DNA of 64,000 nt from Amanita rubescens (Eukaryota; Basidiomycota; Agaricomycetes; Agaricales; Amanitaceae): assembly GCA_015039365.1 (NCBI GenBank), contig WION01000022.1:62001-126000 (forward strand). The letters are read 5' to 3'. Position numbers and translations under genes: made by a program. Each line of letters begins with the position of its first letter. Positions within the stretch are counted from its first letter, which is position 1. The notes beneath the pieces are model-generated. The model was given only the letters and a program-made list of their open reading frames with translations, did not search any database and was not told the DNA's origin. Of this stretch, positions 1-10,889 are shown in pieces.

Positions 1-300
1 ATATCGCATTTTGGTGTATATATAGCTACTTGTGGATCCTGAGATAACTGGAGTTCCACGGATTGTGTCCACCAGTAGCGTATATTTAACACATTTTGTC
101 GGGAGGATGTTTCGAAAGCCATGCGTTACAATCTGTCCGGGCCGAGCGCAACATAGTTAAACTCAATTGACCTCAATCATGCCAGGAATATACTCATCCA
201 TAAGTACACGTGCACGAGCAGTGTAGCAGGTTCATTGATGTTAACTGTAATTAGAATGGCAAGTCGGTTGACTGATCAGGCCATCAGGTGTGCTCGTTGC
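1..300. repeat. diverged direct repeat, left copy (partner 8021-8285)
   Basis: The opening bases match 8021 onward in the same order and orientation: the ATATCGCATTTT start, GCTACTTGTGGATC, TTCGAAAGCCATGC, a TCCGGGCC word, ATGCCAGGAATAT and ACTGATCAGG. Spacing drifts by a few bases, so the two copies are old. No coding frame or terminal inverted repeat is visible. The copy may begin left of the window. It could be the remnant of a transposable element or a segmental duplication; nothing in it identifies a family. Confidence 0.7.
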
Positions 301-336
301 GTGCACGACATTTACTATTTTACTAATGATGTTATC

Positions 337-350
337 AGAACCTACTCCCC
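337..350. repeat. 14-bp target-site duplication, left copy
   Basis: AGAACCTACTCCCC occurs here and again at 2196-2209, directly after a poly(A) run. The pair brackets the LINE-like insertion at 351-2195. The leading A of the right copy could also belong to the poly(A), so the duplication is 13 or 14 bp. Confidence 0.93.
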
Positions 351-2195
351 CATCGCATCTTGATCTGATACCACCACCTTCTTCTTTTGGAACATGGCCC
401 GTCGTCCTCCAGGACAATCTCGCGGCAGCCGTGGTCGGTCTCTCCCTCCTCCCCTTTCCTGGTCGGGACGTGGTTCTCGAACTTCGTCTCAGTCCGATTC
501 CCTAGATGCCCACCTCGCTATGGATACAAGGGGGGATGACCCCCCCCCGACAATGCATTCGTCCAGAGCGGGCTCCGCCCACTCTGGTGACTTCCCTGAT
601 GCCCCAGACCAGTACATCCACCTCATCGAGGCTTGTGCTGACTTTCGCACTGCAATAGACGGCGTCCGCGCTGGTCATCTCCCCGAAAATGCTATTAGGG
701 CGCTCTCACGCGTTATGGAACCCTTTGCCCTAGCCTTTGGTATGGAAGCCTTTGTGCTTAAAGGGGGTAAAGAGTACCTAGTCAGCCCCTTTGGGGTTAC
801 AGACTCCGGTCGGGTCGCGAGGCCCCCGGCGCCTGCCCCTATCCCAACGCCTGCTCCGTTGGAACTGCCTCCACCCACGAGGATGGAGACCCCCGTGCCT
901 CCTGGTGCCAAGGGTCCTACCACAGTACGTATCAACAAGAAGCGACTTCTCGGCCGCCCTCCCCCCCCGCCTCCTGCCAGGCGTTCGTATGCCAGCGTTG
1001 CAGGCAAAGGCCCTCCCTCTGCCCTGCCGCCGCCCCCTCCTCTTGGACCATCAAAGCAAACTGCTACCATCAAGTCCTGCACTCGCCAGGGGACCAAGGC
1101 TTCGGCTTTGGTTCTCCGTTTCCGTCCCAGCCCTACCGGCGCTGCGATCCCTCTCCTCTCGGACGTTCAGAAAGCCCTTGCTGGCTCCTCTCCCCCGCCT
1201 GCTCATGTAGGCTTTACCTTACGTGGTGATCTCCTGGTGCGTTTTACCCAGGCCATCGGCCCCGAACTCAAAAAGGAGGTCATATCCCTCCTGTCCACTT
1301 TGCACGCAGGAGGCGTTCAGCTCCTCAGCCGGGACACTACGTCCCTCATCAAATTCATGCATGTTCCGACGCACCGCCTGGACGGGAGTGCGTCCACGTC
1401 CGACTGGCTTCACGCCACGGTCTCATCTCATCCCCGTTGGAAGGGAGTACACTTTGTACAACAAGCCCACTTCGTCATACCCTCGGGCAAGACGATTGGC
1501 TATACCGCCACTGTCATGGTCGAAGTCGCCGACGACCGTGCTTCCTCTGTCGCACGTCGCCTCCTCCAGACCGATGTCCATTTCGATGGCATCCCCTGTC
1601 GTGCCCGTCCCTGGGTCTTGCGCAAGGCCTCTCGTCAGTGTGGCATCTGCCTTCGGTGGGGCCACACTTCACACGTCTGTTCGTCACGCCTTCCTTGGTG
1701 TGCCCTATGCGCAAACTGTCACAGTTCCGCTGTACACGAGCAAGCGGTCCTACAGGACTCCTCCTTGCAAGACATCAAATGTATCAACTGCCGTGGGCAT
1801 CATCCCGCTATCTCTCGGGACTGCCCCTTCTTCATCGCCAGATTCGACGACAAAGCGCTTGCCATCCTGCAAGCCAAACGGTTGAAGCAAGTCCGCCAGA
1901 CGCGCGATCAACGTCACCAAACCAAACACGCCGCCCGCTTTGAGGCTCGCTACGGAGGCCTTGACTCCTACCGATAGGCCCTTTCCTTCCAAGGCTCAAC
2001 GTTCCTTCCCCTACTATGTCGCGTTTGGGGATAGACTAGTTAAACACTATATGCGGCCCTATGCCGATGACGTGGTTAGTATAAGTATGTCTTACGGGTT
2101 CTTTTTCCTCGCTCTCGTAGTGTTGGCTTTTTTCCCAGTATACCTCGGTAGCGTATGTGGCAATACACTCCTTCTATTCAAAAAAAAAAAAAAAA
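351..2195 (+). mobile_element. ORF1-only non-LTR retrotransposon (LINE derivative)
   Basis: This insertion is bounded by a 14-bp target duplication. It has a 43-bp leader, one long open frame (394-1977), about 200 bp of 3' untranslated sequence and a 17-A tail (2180-2196). There is no endonuclease or reverse transcriptase frame. Autonomous LINEs carry ORF2, so this copy must have been mobilised in trans, comparable to the half-LINE (HAL1) elements of mammals. Because the target duplication sits right at the start of the leader, the 5' end looks like a true element end and not a random truncation. It lies 24 bp past the stop codon of the permease gene on the other strand. Confidence 0.85.
394..1977 (+). 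CDS. LINE ORF1 / gag-like nucleic-acid-binding protein
   Basis: 527 residues from an ATG that directly follows the leader. The N-terminal third is rich in Pro, Ser and Arg. A middle segment (about 230-400) has alternating hydrophobic stretches typical of LINE ORF1 cores. Near residues 410-480 there are three Cys/His knuckles: a canonical C-X2-C-X4-H-X4-C beginning CGICLRWGH, then CALC..., then CINCRGHH. Such knuckles bind element RNA in gag-like ORF1 proteins of fungal and other LINEs. The frame is uninterrupted, which argues for a young insertion or for continued selection. The tail is basic. The expected role is RNP formation; with no reverse transcriptase at this locus it could act only together with another element. 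Confidence 0.85.
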   Translation: MARRPPGQSRGSRGRSLPPPLSWSGRGSRTSSQSDSLDAHLAMDTRGDDPPPTMHSSRAGSAHSGDFPDAPDQYIHLIEACADFRTAIDGVRAGHLPENAIRALSRVMEPFALAFGMEAFVLKGGKEYLVSPFGVTDSGRVARPPAPAPIPTPAPLELPPPTRMETPVPPGAKGPTTVRINKKRLLGRPPPPPPARRSYASVAGKGPPSALPPPPPLGPSKQTATIKSCTRQGTKASALVLRFRPSPTGAAIPLLSDVQKALAGSSPPPAHVGFTLRGDLLVRFTQAIGPELKKEVISLLSTLHAGGVQLLSRDTTSLIKFMHVPTHRLDGSASTSDWLHATVSSHPRWKGVHFVQQAHFVIPSGKTIGYTATVMVEVADDRASSVARRLLQTDVHFDGIPCRARPWVLRKASRQCGICLRWGHTSHVCSSRLPWCALCANCHSSAVHEQAVLQDSSLQDIKCINCRGHHPAISRDCPFFIARFDDKALAILQAKRLKQVRQTRDQRHQTKHAARFEARYGGLDSYR

Positions 2196-2209
2196 AGAAC
2201 CTACTCCCC
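2196..2209. repeat. 14-bp target-site duplication, right copy
   Basis: Second copy of AGAACCTACTCCCC, immediately after the poly(A) run at 2180-2196; partner of 337-350. Confidence 0.93.
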
Positions 2210-2233
2210 AGCATTATCTAAGGATACATCGTC

Positions 2234-4188
2234 CTATCTGTACATTATACGCACTTCTAGAGTGACGACTGCCAACCCAACACCCATCATAACTACAAGA
2301 GGTATTATGTTCCATCTTGCAAATACCCTTTGTGTTATCCTATTTCCCGGCTTTTGATCATCGATTATTCCTTTCCATAGTAGACCTGCGAGACTAGCAC
2401 TGAAGACGAAACTAACGGCACCAATATTGCTAGCGACCGCAAGCGCGATGCCAGCAGCGCGCCTACTGTCAGGAGGGAGATCGGCGGCGCGTACAATCTG
2501 AGTGAGCAATATTGTCGCTCCAATGTTTGTCCCGGAGATGTTACAAAGTATGACACCCATGACACCTATGATCCAAACCATCGAGTACATCTCTTTGTTT
2601 GTTGCGATAATAAGCCAGCGCGCGAAAATGTTTATCCAGCCTTGACCAGAGAGCGCTTCGATCAGGATGAATTGGGAGAAAGCGAAAGGGACTAGTGCAA
2701 ATGGGAGGCGGGGGAAGGCATTGTATAACGTCGGTAGATGGTCCTTGGTGAACTCTACAACAGCGGGTAGACGGGGAATTTCTTCCCACCACTGTTTCTT
2801 CAGCATCCGCTTCGGTATCAGTTCATTGATGATCTCTTGTGTCCCTGTGCTCTGGGAGCTTAGAGCGCTGGGAGTGAAGTCCTCTATAGACCTTGTTTCA
2901 GAATGGTCCTGATATCCCGATGTGGTCTCCCGCTGGTAGCACACCGCTGGCACTGTTTCCCGAGAACTGTTTGGGGAGTCGCCTTTCAGCTCCAAATTTG
3001 CCTTCTGGTTCTCCGCATTATTTCTTTGAGCGCTCTGTGGCGAGGCACCGTTTGTGGATACATTTCCCACCCTTGTCAGAAATTTTTCTGCCGAAGCGGG
3101 GTGTGGCCCTGCTTCCTCCTGATTATTCTCGGGGAGGGACACCTTTATCCGTTCTCGAAGTTTATCAATACCAATGATCTTGACCCGGTAAAGATCCCAG
3201 GCGATATCAAAAATGAATTTGGTGGCAGCGAATGGAAGTGTGATTTTCCATACGTCAACGTTCACGAAACTGACGACAAGGGCGGTGATGAGGGCGCCAC
3301 CAAGAAGAAAAGTCCCTACGATCGCCCCCGGCAAATCGTTTATCGCTTCCCGAGCCCTGAACTTTACAGTATCGGGCAGCTTGGGCGCTAGTTTGCCTGT
3401 CATACGGTATTGGGCGTATAGTGCCACAAGACATGTCACGCTGCATGCGGCGAAAGGGAAGAATATCCATGCTGTGTAGGCCGCATTCTCAATTCCGAAG
3501 CCTTCACAGATGACAACATTCGTAGGGTTGCCGACAAAAAGAATCATGCTAGCCGTATTAGCAGCGGCAAATTCAGACATGAGCCACGGTAGGGGGTCGA
3601 GCTACAGAAGATCAGTGACGCAATCGGGATAAAGCGGTATGCGTACTTTAGCGGCATCAGTATAGTACACCAAGAAGAGTGTGCCGGACAAGATTATTGG
3701 ATCGTTTCCAAAGAAACCACTTAGCGCGGTTATTAGAAGGTAAAAGTAGATGAAGAGCTTCGTCCCACTTCTTCCACTAACGTTGCTTACCCAATATGCC
3801 GCAGCTTTGAGTATGCCGGTTACATCTAGTGTGATGGACATGTATGCAAGCGAGAAAAACAAGATCAGGATGTTGTACGGTTTAACACCGTCTGTCCCCC
3901 TGAGGCAGATCAATATGTGCAAATTCATGTGTATTTGAACCACGTACACAATTCCATGCCGGATCTAGCGTATCGTTAGGACGGGATTTTCGTGATAAAC
4001 ATAGGGCGTACGGTGGATGCCCCCAGACATCGAGAGGCCCATAAAATAGCAATTATAATGATTGGCGTTGTCAAAAGATTAAGAGGAAAATGTCGGTTTC
4101 GTCCCAGGGGTATCTTCACAGGACGAATCACAGTGATGATTGAGAGGATAAACAAGACGAGAGTGGCAATAGCTTTTCCGGAGACCAT
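2234..4188 (-). CDS. ArsB/CitT-like anion permease, copy A
   Basis: Polytopic transporter of the ArsB/NhaD/SLC13-type permease superfamily, predicted at 604 residues. Coding exons on the minus strand: 4012-4188, a 17-nt microexon 3948-3964, 3647-3899 and 2234-3601, separated by introns of 45-48 nt with GT and AG ends; the reading phase is kept throughout. Family marks are GNDPIILSGT in the first half, FVGNPTNVV after it, and a mirrored TNIGATILLT with SNIGAV in the second half, as expected for a two-fold repeat fold. A Ser/Thr-rich cytosolic loop of about 150 residues separates the halves. The start MVSGKAIATLVLFILS leads straight into a membrane helix and matches copies B and C. The substrate cannot be told from sequence (arsenite, citrate and other anions are possible). 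Copy B has an extra proline-rich last exon that is absent here. A LINE derivative lies 24 bp past the stop. Confidence 0.85.
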
Positions 4189-5609
4189 CGTACGTTGTTC
4201 GCATCAACGATAGTTCTGTATTTATAGTATAAAATGATTGCCATTGAGGTGAAGTTGTAGTCGCGATACAATGACTCACAATGTGTGGAGCAGCCTTGAC
4301 CAACCAGTGAGGTTGTGAGGCCGTGCAGCGTCCTCGGGGAAGGATTTTGAAAAGCTGTAGTACTAGAGGTCCTTTAAATGGAGCGGCCGATATATAAATG
4401 GAAAGTCAATATGACGATCTCGTGGATCTCGTTCCTGATATAGCTCTACTGTAACTGAACCCGTGGTAACCGTCCACGCCACGCTTATGCTTGCTCTCTA
4501 ACTCTTTGCCACCACCTCACACAATGACTCGGGAAACAATCGTTCCGAATCGCAAATACAAGCACGCTCAGCAGCCCATTCCAGATACCACCGTGCCACG
4601 CCCTCAGGCACTTCTTCAACCGATGGCCTCTAATGCCATGGCCTTTTCTTGACACCCGCGACTCTGTAAGCGTGCTTATCTTTATTGCTTGGCTACCAGC
4701 CTACTGAAGTGAGGCCAAAGCAGGGCGGATTATCAAACACGAGGAAACAACGAGTTGCTTAGAAAGCTACCCACAATTGTTTTCTAACTGGTGCGCGCTC
4801 AACAGGACAAAAGTAGGATACACGATGTGGCAATGCAGTAGAAATGGTTGATTAATCAGAAGGGGTGTCCTTTCTCCTAGCCTGAAATGAATCAGGCCGA
4901 CGGAGAGAGTTACGAAAGTGCCGCGGAGGAGCGCTGGAGCTACGACAAGTTGTACATGCATGATTTTGACCTCCCCGAACAAAATCCTTAATAAACAGGC
5001 GATACCTGTGGATGGGGAACGAGTGATAATCACTACAACGCATCGCCCCTCATTCGGAATCGTATCGCTCATCTTAATAGCTCCGGATTTGTGTGGGAGG
5101 TCCATGTTCTTTTTATCTACACCTCTATATATACTAGACGAAGTAATTCACTGCCGGCGCACGGTGTCCAAGAGTACATAGGTCCATCGTCTCGTTGGGG
5201 AATCTGGATCTGAAACCCGTTGCTTCAGTACCGTCCTCAAGGTACGCCCTGGGCTACATGGGCGTCCGATTCAAGACAGTGGACGGTCGAAGGAGTTCGG
5301 CATTGGGCCCACTTCTACCAGGCCTGATGGACAACCGTGTCATACAGTACCCGCGACCCAATACAAGAAGGGTATTGCAGGCTCATACGATAAAACATAT
5401 TCTGACGCTCCTCGGGTGATTCCAGAAAGGACCAAAGTGCTCCAAACATCCCCATGGCGAATATGCCCACAACGACGACGACGAGTTCGTCTGCACATAA
5501 ATCTAGATAAGCGTCGGCTTACGCCGGCCGCGACCTTGCTTGCCGTTCTTTTTATTGCATATGATGAAGTGTAACAAATGAATTATAAAGTGATGTAGTA
5601 GGCTAATAA
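4189..5609. other. intergenic, no supported gene
   Basis: Upstream flank of permease A. It holds one isolated minus-strand frame (4767-5105, 112 residues, hydrophobic, no recognised motif) that I do not call, and the left copy of a perfect 114-bp repeat (5391-5504). No repeat boundaries or RNA genes were seen. Confidence 0.5.
5391..5504. repeat. 114-bp perfect direct repeat, left copy
   Basis: Identical over 114 bases to 6609-6722. Flanking bases on both sides differ, so the edges are sharp. On the minus strand it encodes the hydrophobic segment of the small protein called at 6545-6778; here that segment runs into unrelated sequence. No target duplication was noticed. Confidence 0.9.
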
Positions 5610-6138
5610 TTACATTCTTCGTTTCCCTTTCTTTTTGTCGCTAACGGGTTCTTCCACCGTTTCGGCAGAAAATGTCGGAGAACGGTTTTGGCTGCGATTT
5701 TCTTTGGTTGAGGGAGATGGTTTGGTGTCTTCTGATGTGTTAGGTTGAAGAGCTTTTTCTTCAATTTTTGTTGCACTTGTAGATGCGCGAGTTGTTGAGG
5801 TGTCAGACGTGAATGAGGTTGAGGCAGTGGGAGTGGCTCTGTTTAAGAATTTGTAAAAGGTCAGGAGGAAATGGGGAAAGCGTACGATTGTGTCGGTCGG
5901 AACATGCTAAATTTTCGTTTCTTGGATGGAGATGTACTTGTTGAGGGGATAGTGGCTGCAGATGATGTTCGGATTTCTGGTCCCAGATTGAAAGCAACTA
6001 ACATGAGTTCAATGAGAACACCTGATTCGGTAACAGATTTGCACGTTCCTTCGTTTTGCTCTGAACCAATGTCAATGCGGATGGATGTACAAGTTGGTAA
6101 TGACGGTGAACCGAAACGTATAACTGTACGACGGTCAC
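5610..6138 (-). CDS. unrecognised Ser/Thr-rich protein, 3' part of gene
   Basis: The last two exons are well supported: 5886 upward, then 5610-5838, joined across a 47-nt intron (5839-5885) with GTACGC donor, a CTGAC branch site and CAG acceptor. The joined frame reads through SPSKKRKF, a likely nuclear-localisation motif, into a Ser/Thr-rich stretch and ends KKKGKRR-Met-stop. Upstream the frame stays open to about 6138, where a stop implies another intron that I could not place, so the 5' end is unresolved. No domain is recognised. Basic clusters and low complexity suggest a nuclear protein, but that is inference. Confidence 0.45.
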
Positions 6139-6544
6139 AGTTTCCTTATTCCTATCACGGGAGCGTATGCGTTCACCAATTATTGATCTCAGGGACAAAC
6201 AATATCATCTGCAATTATCAACATTGCACCTCCTCCTAGGGGATCATTGAACTTGTTTAACATGTATGTCGCGCTATCTCGTTGTCCTGATCGAGAACAT
6301 ATATACGGCTCTACGAGACTTCAAAGAGGAGACGTTGCTAAAGAAGCACGATTTGCTGCGAGAAGATGACCGTCTAGAATGTATGGACAAGCACACCAAA
6401 ATTTGGTGGGAAAAGGTGAAGAGCGCAGAAGGGAGATGAGATAGCACCAATTAAGCACAGTACTGTGTATACGCATGTAGTGGACTACTGACGTCTGATG
6501 AGGTCAGACTGATAAGATGGGCCGAAGCGCAATGGTGAGACAAT

Positions 6545-6778
6545 TCAGATAAGATACGGGACGGTTTCCCACGATTTTGGGGGTGGAGAGACCTTGCAAG
6601 CAAGGTAATAAAACATATTCTGACGCTCCTCGGGTGATTCCAGAAAGGACCAAAGTGCTCCAAACATCCCCATGGCGAATATGCCCACAACGACGACGAC
6701 GAGTTCGTCTGCACATAAATCTTCAAGCTCAGGTCCAAAATCAAGCTTAAGCATGGCCGTTGACAAGCGTCCGGACAT
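6545..6778 (-). CDS. possible small single-helix membrane protein
   Basis: 77-residue open frame from ATG. An acidic N-terminal part (ELEDLCADE) precedes one strongly hydrophobic segment (VVVVVGIFAMGMFGALWSF), followed by ESPEERQNMFYYL. The length and single helix fit small mitochondrial or ER membrane proteins, but no family is recognised. Part of it (6609-6722) is perfectly duplicated at 5391-5504. A splice donor may lie near LACK|VS, in which case the C-terminus differs. The opposite strand is a Ser/Thr-rich frame, so the true coding strand is uncertain. Confidence 0.35.
   Translation of the reverse strand: MSGRLSTAMLKLDFGPELEDLCADELVVVVVGIFAMGMFGALWSFLESPEERQNMFYYLACKVSPPPKSWETVPYLI
6609..6722. 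repeat. 114-bp perfect direct repeat, right copy
   Basis: Identical to 5391-5504. It overlaps the hydrophobic part of the small minus-strand frame at 6545-6778, so this copy is more likely the source. Confidence 0.9.
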
Positions 6779-7900
6779 TGACCGATTACGCTTCCGCCAT
6801 ACTGCCTCTGGGTCTGGTTCCTCATCCTCTTTGACTGCACAGCCGCAGTGCGCAGGGGTTCAGTTCACCGTTGACATCAGGGGACCCCAACCGGATTCTT
6901 GGGATGATGCGGGGCGTTTCAGCCATGATCAACGAGAATATAAGCTCGAGTACGCCCGTCACCAAAGTGAAAGAGAAGGGAAAAATGAAGCTTGCGTCTT
7001 CCACCTCGGCGGCGGTTGGTAGGTCCTGGTCGTCGATAGATATCGACGTGGAAGGGGGCGGGAAGTCCGCTAAACGAGTTCGAAAAGAAGGGGAAAGGGA
7101 AAAGGCGGGAAGCGAATGGGGTGAAGAAAAGACCAACTGATGGATTACTCATGGATCCGGATGTCAGCATGGCTGATGTCAATATAACACTGATCAATCC
7201 TGGTCCGTCAGATTCCGGGTTGAAGCCTAGACGAAGGGAGATGCTCCCTCCTCCAATCTCTAACAGCAAATCGGCGCATTGCAATCCAGGTTCCGGCTCG
7301 AGTTCGGCTCCTAGCTCGGTGCGGAACCGTCAAGTAGGACATAGCAGACATTCGGCTTTGGACTCGACTTGCGTGGCTTCGCCCTCTGGTGGTCCACTCG
7401 AGGAGGCGATGATAGATATAGAAGAGCCAGAAATCCAGTTGCACCCGTTGTTGGAGAAGAAACGTCTGAAGGAAGTCAAGTGGTCGCAGGGGCGCTTCTC
7501 CCGTTCCTAATGGTCCTGTCAGCTACAACTCTCCAATCGTCCTGCAAAGGTGTCGCTTACGAGAACCGCGTCCATTCCTGACGTTTTGACCAGATCACGG
7601 CCTTTTCACCCTTCCCAGGCTCCCGCTCCGCCCAATGCATCTCACTCCTCTCTCCAGGGCTCTCCTAGACCTCCCCGCCTCGAATGGGAAGGTCGCGCAT
7701 GGCTCCTCTACCTGAGACGCCGGCAGGGGTACCGTAGTCGATCACCATTTACGTTCCCACCAACGCCCGAATCGGTATTCAAGGGTGGTAGTTCTGAGAC
7801 GGGGAACCGAGAAGGAATTACCAGTGAAATAAAAGGGATCCAAGACCAGGGAGGAGGGATGGATGGTGTCGAGGGTGGAGATCCTGATTCGTTCATCTAG
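6672..7900 (+). pseudogene. low-complexity frame cluster, possibly a decayed or spliced gene
   Basis: Three plus-strand frames follow one another: 6672-7022, 6871-7140 and 7121-7510, then 7550-7900. All are rich in Ser, Gly, Pro and Lys/Arg and read like pieces of one disordered protein (for example RSWSSIDIDVEGGGKSAKR, then MDPDVSMADVNITLINPG). I could not find convincing GT-AG pairs that join them in one frame. It is either a gene broken by frameshifts or a gene with unrecognised introns. No domain is recognised. Low confidence. Confidence 0.3.
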
Positions 7901-8020
7901 CGATATGGTTTGATATAAGTATTGTCGCCTTGGAGGAGACTATGAGGAAGTATGATTAATTGCCTGGCGTGGCAGAGCAAGATTTTGCGTACCTAACGTA
8001 CTTTTCTTGTTGGTCATATG

Positions 8021-8285
8021 ATATCGCATTTTGATGTATGTGACATAGCTACTTGTGGATCGTGATATAGCTGTATGTATATGATTTGTAGTTTAACACT
8101 TCGAAAGCCATGCATTACAATCCATCCGGGCCTAGCATGACATAGTTGAATTGATTGGCCCTCAAGTTCAACAATGCCAGGAATATCTTCATTCATACAT
8201 GTGTAGTCCAGGCTGTCCAGCAGATTCTTGGAGGTGATACTATAAATACTACAATAGCTTACTTCACTGATCAGGTGCCATAGGT
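8021..8285. repeat. diverged direct repeat, right copy (partner 1-300)
   Basis: Shares the ordered words described for 1-300. It lies between the low-complexity cluster and the 3' end of the NLR-like gene. The rest of the gap up to 8538 is AT-rich sequence without a frame. Confidence 0.7.
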
Positions 8286-8538
8286 TATTTACTACATACA
8301 TATGTTGCCTTGGTACCTGTATATTTTAGTAGCCTGTTGGAATGCTGGCTATCAGCAATTTAAGTTCACTGTCTCCATCTCCCTTAAGTAGTTAACTAAC
8401 CAAATCTCACAATTCCATAGTACATGTAATTGCAGTAGATAGTAGTAGAAATGTACATATAACAATCATCTTCTTGTACCATTTCAATCCACCCTTACAA
8501 ACAAGAATATATCTCAGTCATTTCCACCTATACATAGG

Positions 8539-10852
8539 CTATAGCCCTAACCTCTTTTTTATCCTTCCAGGTAATGCCTTCAGCTTTTTGGCTTTTGTTA
8601 AATCTGAGTCTTTCTGCATCAATTCCTCTTTTTTTATTTGTGTCAATCTCAAGTTTTCTGTGGCAGAGAGGGTATCAGGATGCTCTGCCCCAAACTTTAT
8701 CTTTCTTTTCTCTGCTACTTCCAATTGCAGCCCTTCCGCTTCTTCTATCTTGCCTTGATTGAAGTAAGTTACTGCCAAATTATGCATGATGGAAAGGGTA
8801 TCTGGATGGTCAGCTCCAAGCTCTGCTTTTCTTCCATTCATCACTTCAACTTCCAGCTTCTCTGCCATATCCACCTTGCCTTGCTCCTTGTATGTTAATG
8901 CTAAGCTGTATGAGGCAGAAAGGGTGTCTGGGTGGTCTAATCCAAGCTTTTCCTTCCTCAACTTCAACACTTCCACCTGCAACTTCTCAGCTTTTTCCAT
9001 TTGGCCTTGCTCTTTGTATGTCAATGCCAGATTGTACATTGTTGAAAGAGTATCTTTATGGCCTTGTTCAAGTGTTGCCTTCCTTCCTCCTAACACAGCC
9101 AATTGCAAGTTCTCTGCATCTTTTACCCTACCTTGATTAAAATATGCTACTGCTAAATTGTGCATGACATCTAATGTTTTTGGATGCTTTTCTCCAAGTG
9201 TTACTTTTCTTCTTTCCAACACTTTTAGCTGCAGTACCTCTGCCTCATTCATTCTGCCTTGTTTCTGATATATTATTGCCAAGCTATCCATGCTGGAAAG
9301 GGTGTCTGGATGCTGTTCTCCAAGCTTTGCCTTCCTCACATCTAGCACTTTCAGCTCCAGATTCTTTGCCATTTCCAGTTTTCCAACTCTCCTATATGTT
9401 GAAGCCAAATTATGCATGGTGGTAAGAGTAAACAGATGATCTTCCCCAAGCTTTTCAATTCTTTTTTCTATCATGCATTTGTACAATTGTTCAGCTTCTG
9501 CCCAGTTCCTTGTTCTATGAAATGCAAAGGCAAACCTTCCCCATTCATCATCAAAGCCAATAATTTTAAGTTGCAACTTCTGTGCATGAGTGTAGCATGC
9601 TCTAATATGTGGAATAATGTGCATGCATGATTCATAGCTATTATCACATTCAATTGGCTCAATTGAACATGACAGTAGAGCAGCTGCCTTGTAATAAGCA
9701 GAAGACTGTACATGTACACTTGACATCCTATCTCTGCTCCAAGCATGTATCAATGGGTGTATGGAATACACCCCATTGTGGCTCCCTGGCTTTATGAGAG
9801 AAAAGGAAAGCAAGACTTGTATACCAGCCCTGAATTGTAGTTCATTCCAATGGCTATTGAGGAACAGTGCTTTGGAATCCAGAAAATCCACCAATAGTGG
9901 CAATCCTAATTTTTTTTCTTTTTTAACGTCTCTTCTGCTGTAGTTCTCAGCTGCATTCTTAAATATGTCTTCTGATATTTCATTATGATGCATAAATGCA
10001 AAATAATGAAAAAGGATAACTGCACTTCGTGCTGCAATGCTTTCTTTCCCTGAATCATCTGCAGCCCTTGATTCAATCTCTTTCATTGGAATCTCCCAAG
10101 TCACATATGTAGATTTCCCATATTTGGATGCCCCTTGGAATGATGAATTTGACATCAGCTCTCCACATTGTTTGGAATAGAGCTCTAGATAGCTGTCTAG
10201 ACCACAACCATGGGCATGTATGTATGCTCCAGCTTGATCAATGGCAAGTGGGATGTATCCCAATGCTGAGACAATCTCTGCAGCTGATACCTTAACACTA
10301 GGAGAGTTATCCACAATTGAGGCTGAATTCAAGAGCAATGAAATGGCCTCTGTCTCTGCCATTTCACAAACCTCAATTGACTCCAAAGTGATCCTGAATA
10401 GTTCCCTGTTCCTGCTTGTAATGAGGATGTTTCCACACTGGTCTGGTGGAAGGTACTTTTCAACTATTTCATACCCAATTCCATCTGCATTGTCAAATAC
10501 TATAAGCCAGTTTTGTCCAATGGAAGAGATCCACTGCAAAGCAGATTCAGCAGAGATATCATTCATTTTGTTTTTCTTTGCAATTTGTTTAAGCCTGAGG
10601 TCAATGCTGGCCTCATCAGAAGCATCAATCCAGAATATATCAGAAAACCTTTGAATGTGTAAAATCAAATGGGGGCAGAGGCAGCAAATGATTTGACAAA
10701 TACCATTCTTTGTTTTGTGCTATGAATTGTAGACAGATCTGAGTCTTACCAATACCACCCAAGCCATATAAAAGAAATGACTTCCTATATTTACCATCAT
10801 TGCAAAAATGTCTCCCAAGCAGCTGCAGGTAAGTGTCCCGACCAGTGAACAT
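8539..10852 (-). CDS. NB-ARC-like P-loop NTPase with C-terminal TPR repeats (NLR-like)
   Basis: Two exons, 10704-10852 and 8539-10648, joined across a 55-nt intron and giving 752 residues. N-terminal: LYGLGGIGKTQ (Walker A), NWLIVFDNAD (Walker B), NILITSRNREL and GYIPLAIDQAGAYI (GLPL-like), the order found in NB-ARC ATPases. C-terminal: about seven 42-residue kinesin-light-chain-type TPRs (HPDTL..M.NLA..Y..QG....AE.LQ..V...RK), very alike, ending in a Lys-rich tail. Fungal proteins of this build act in non-self recognition; that role is inferred. An in-frame coding stretch starts at an intron acceptor near 10889 (CTGAC branch, GCAG end), so the ATG at 10852 is probably internal and an upstream effector-domain exon is expected, but none was recognised. 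The gene is more AT-rich than its neighbours. Confidence 0.82.
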
Positions 10853-10889
10853 TTTACCTGGTGAGTTTAGAGGTGGTAAGGCTGCAATT

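Noticed and set aside
675..1097. Long antisense frame opposite the LINE ORF1
   Set aside because: Low stop content comes from the C-rich, biased sequence of ORF1; composition is Gly/Pro-rich with no domain.
4767..5105. 112-residue hydrophobic minus-strand frame
   Set aside because: No motif, no homologous copy beside the other permeases, and no splice sites linking it to a larger gene.
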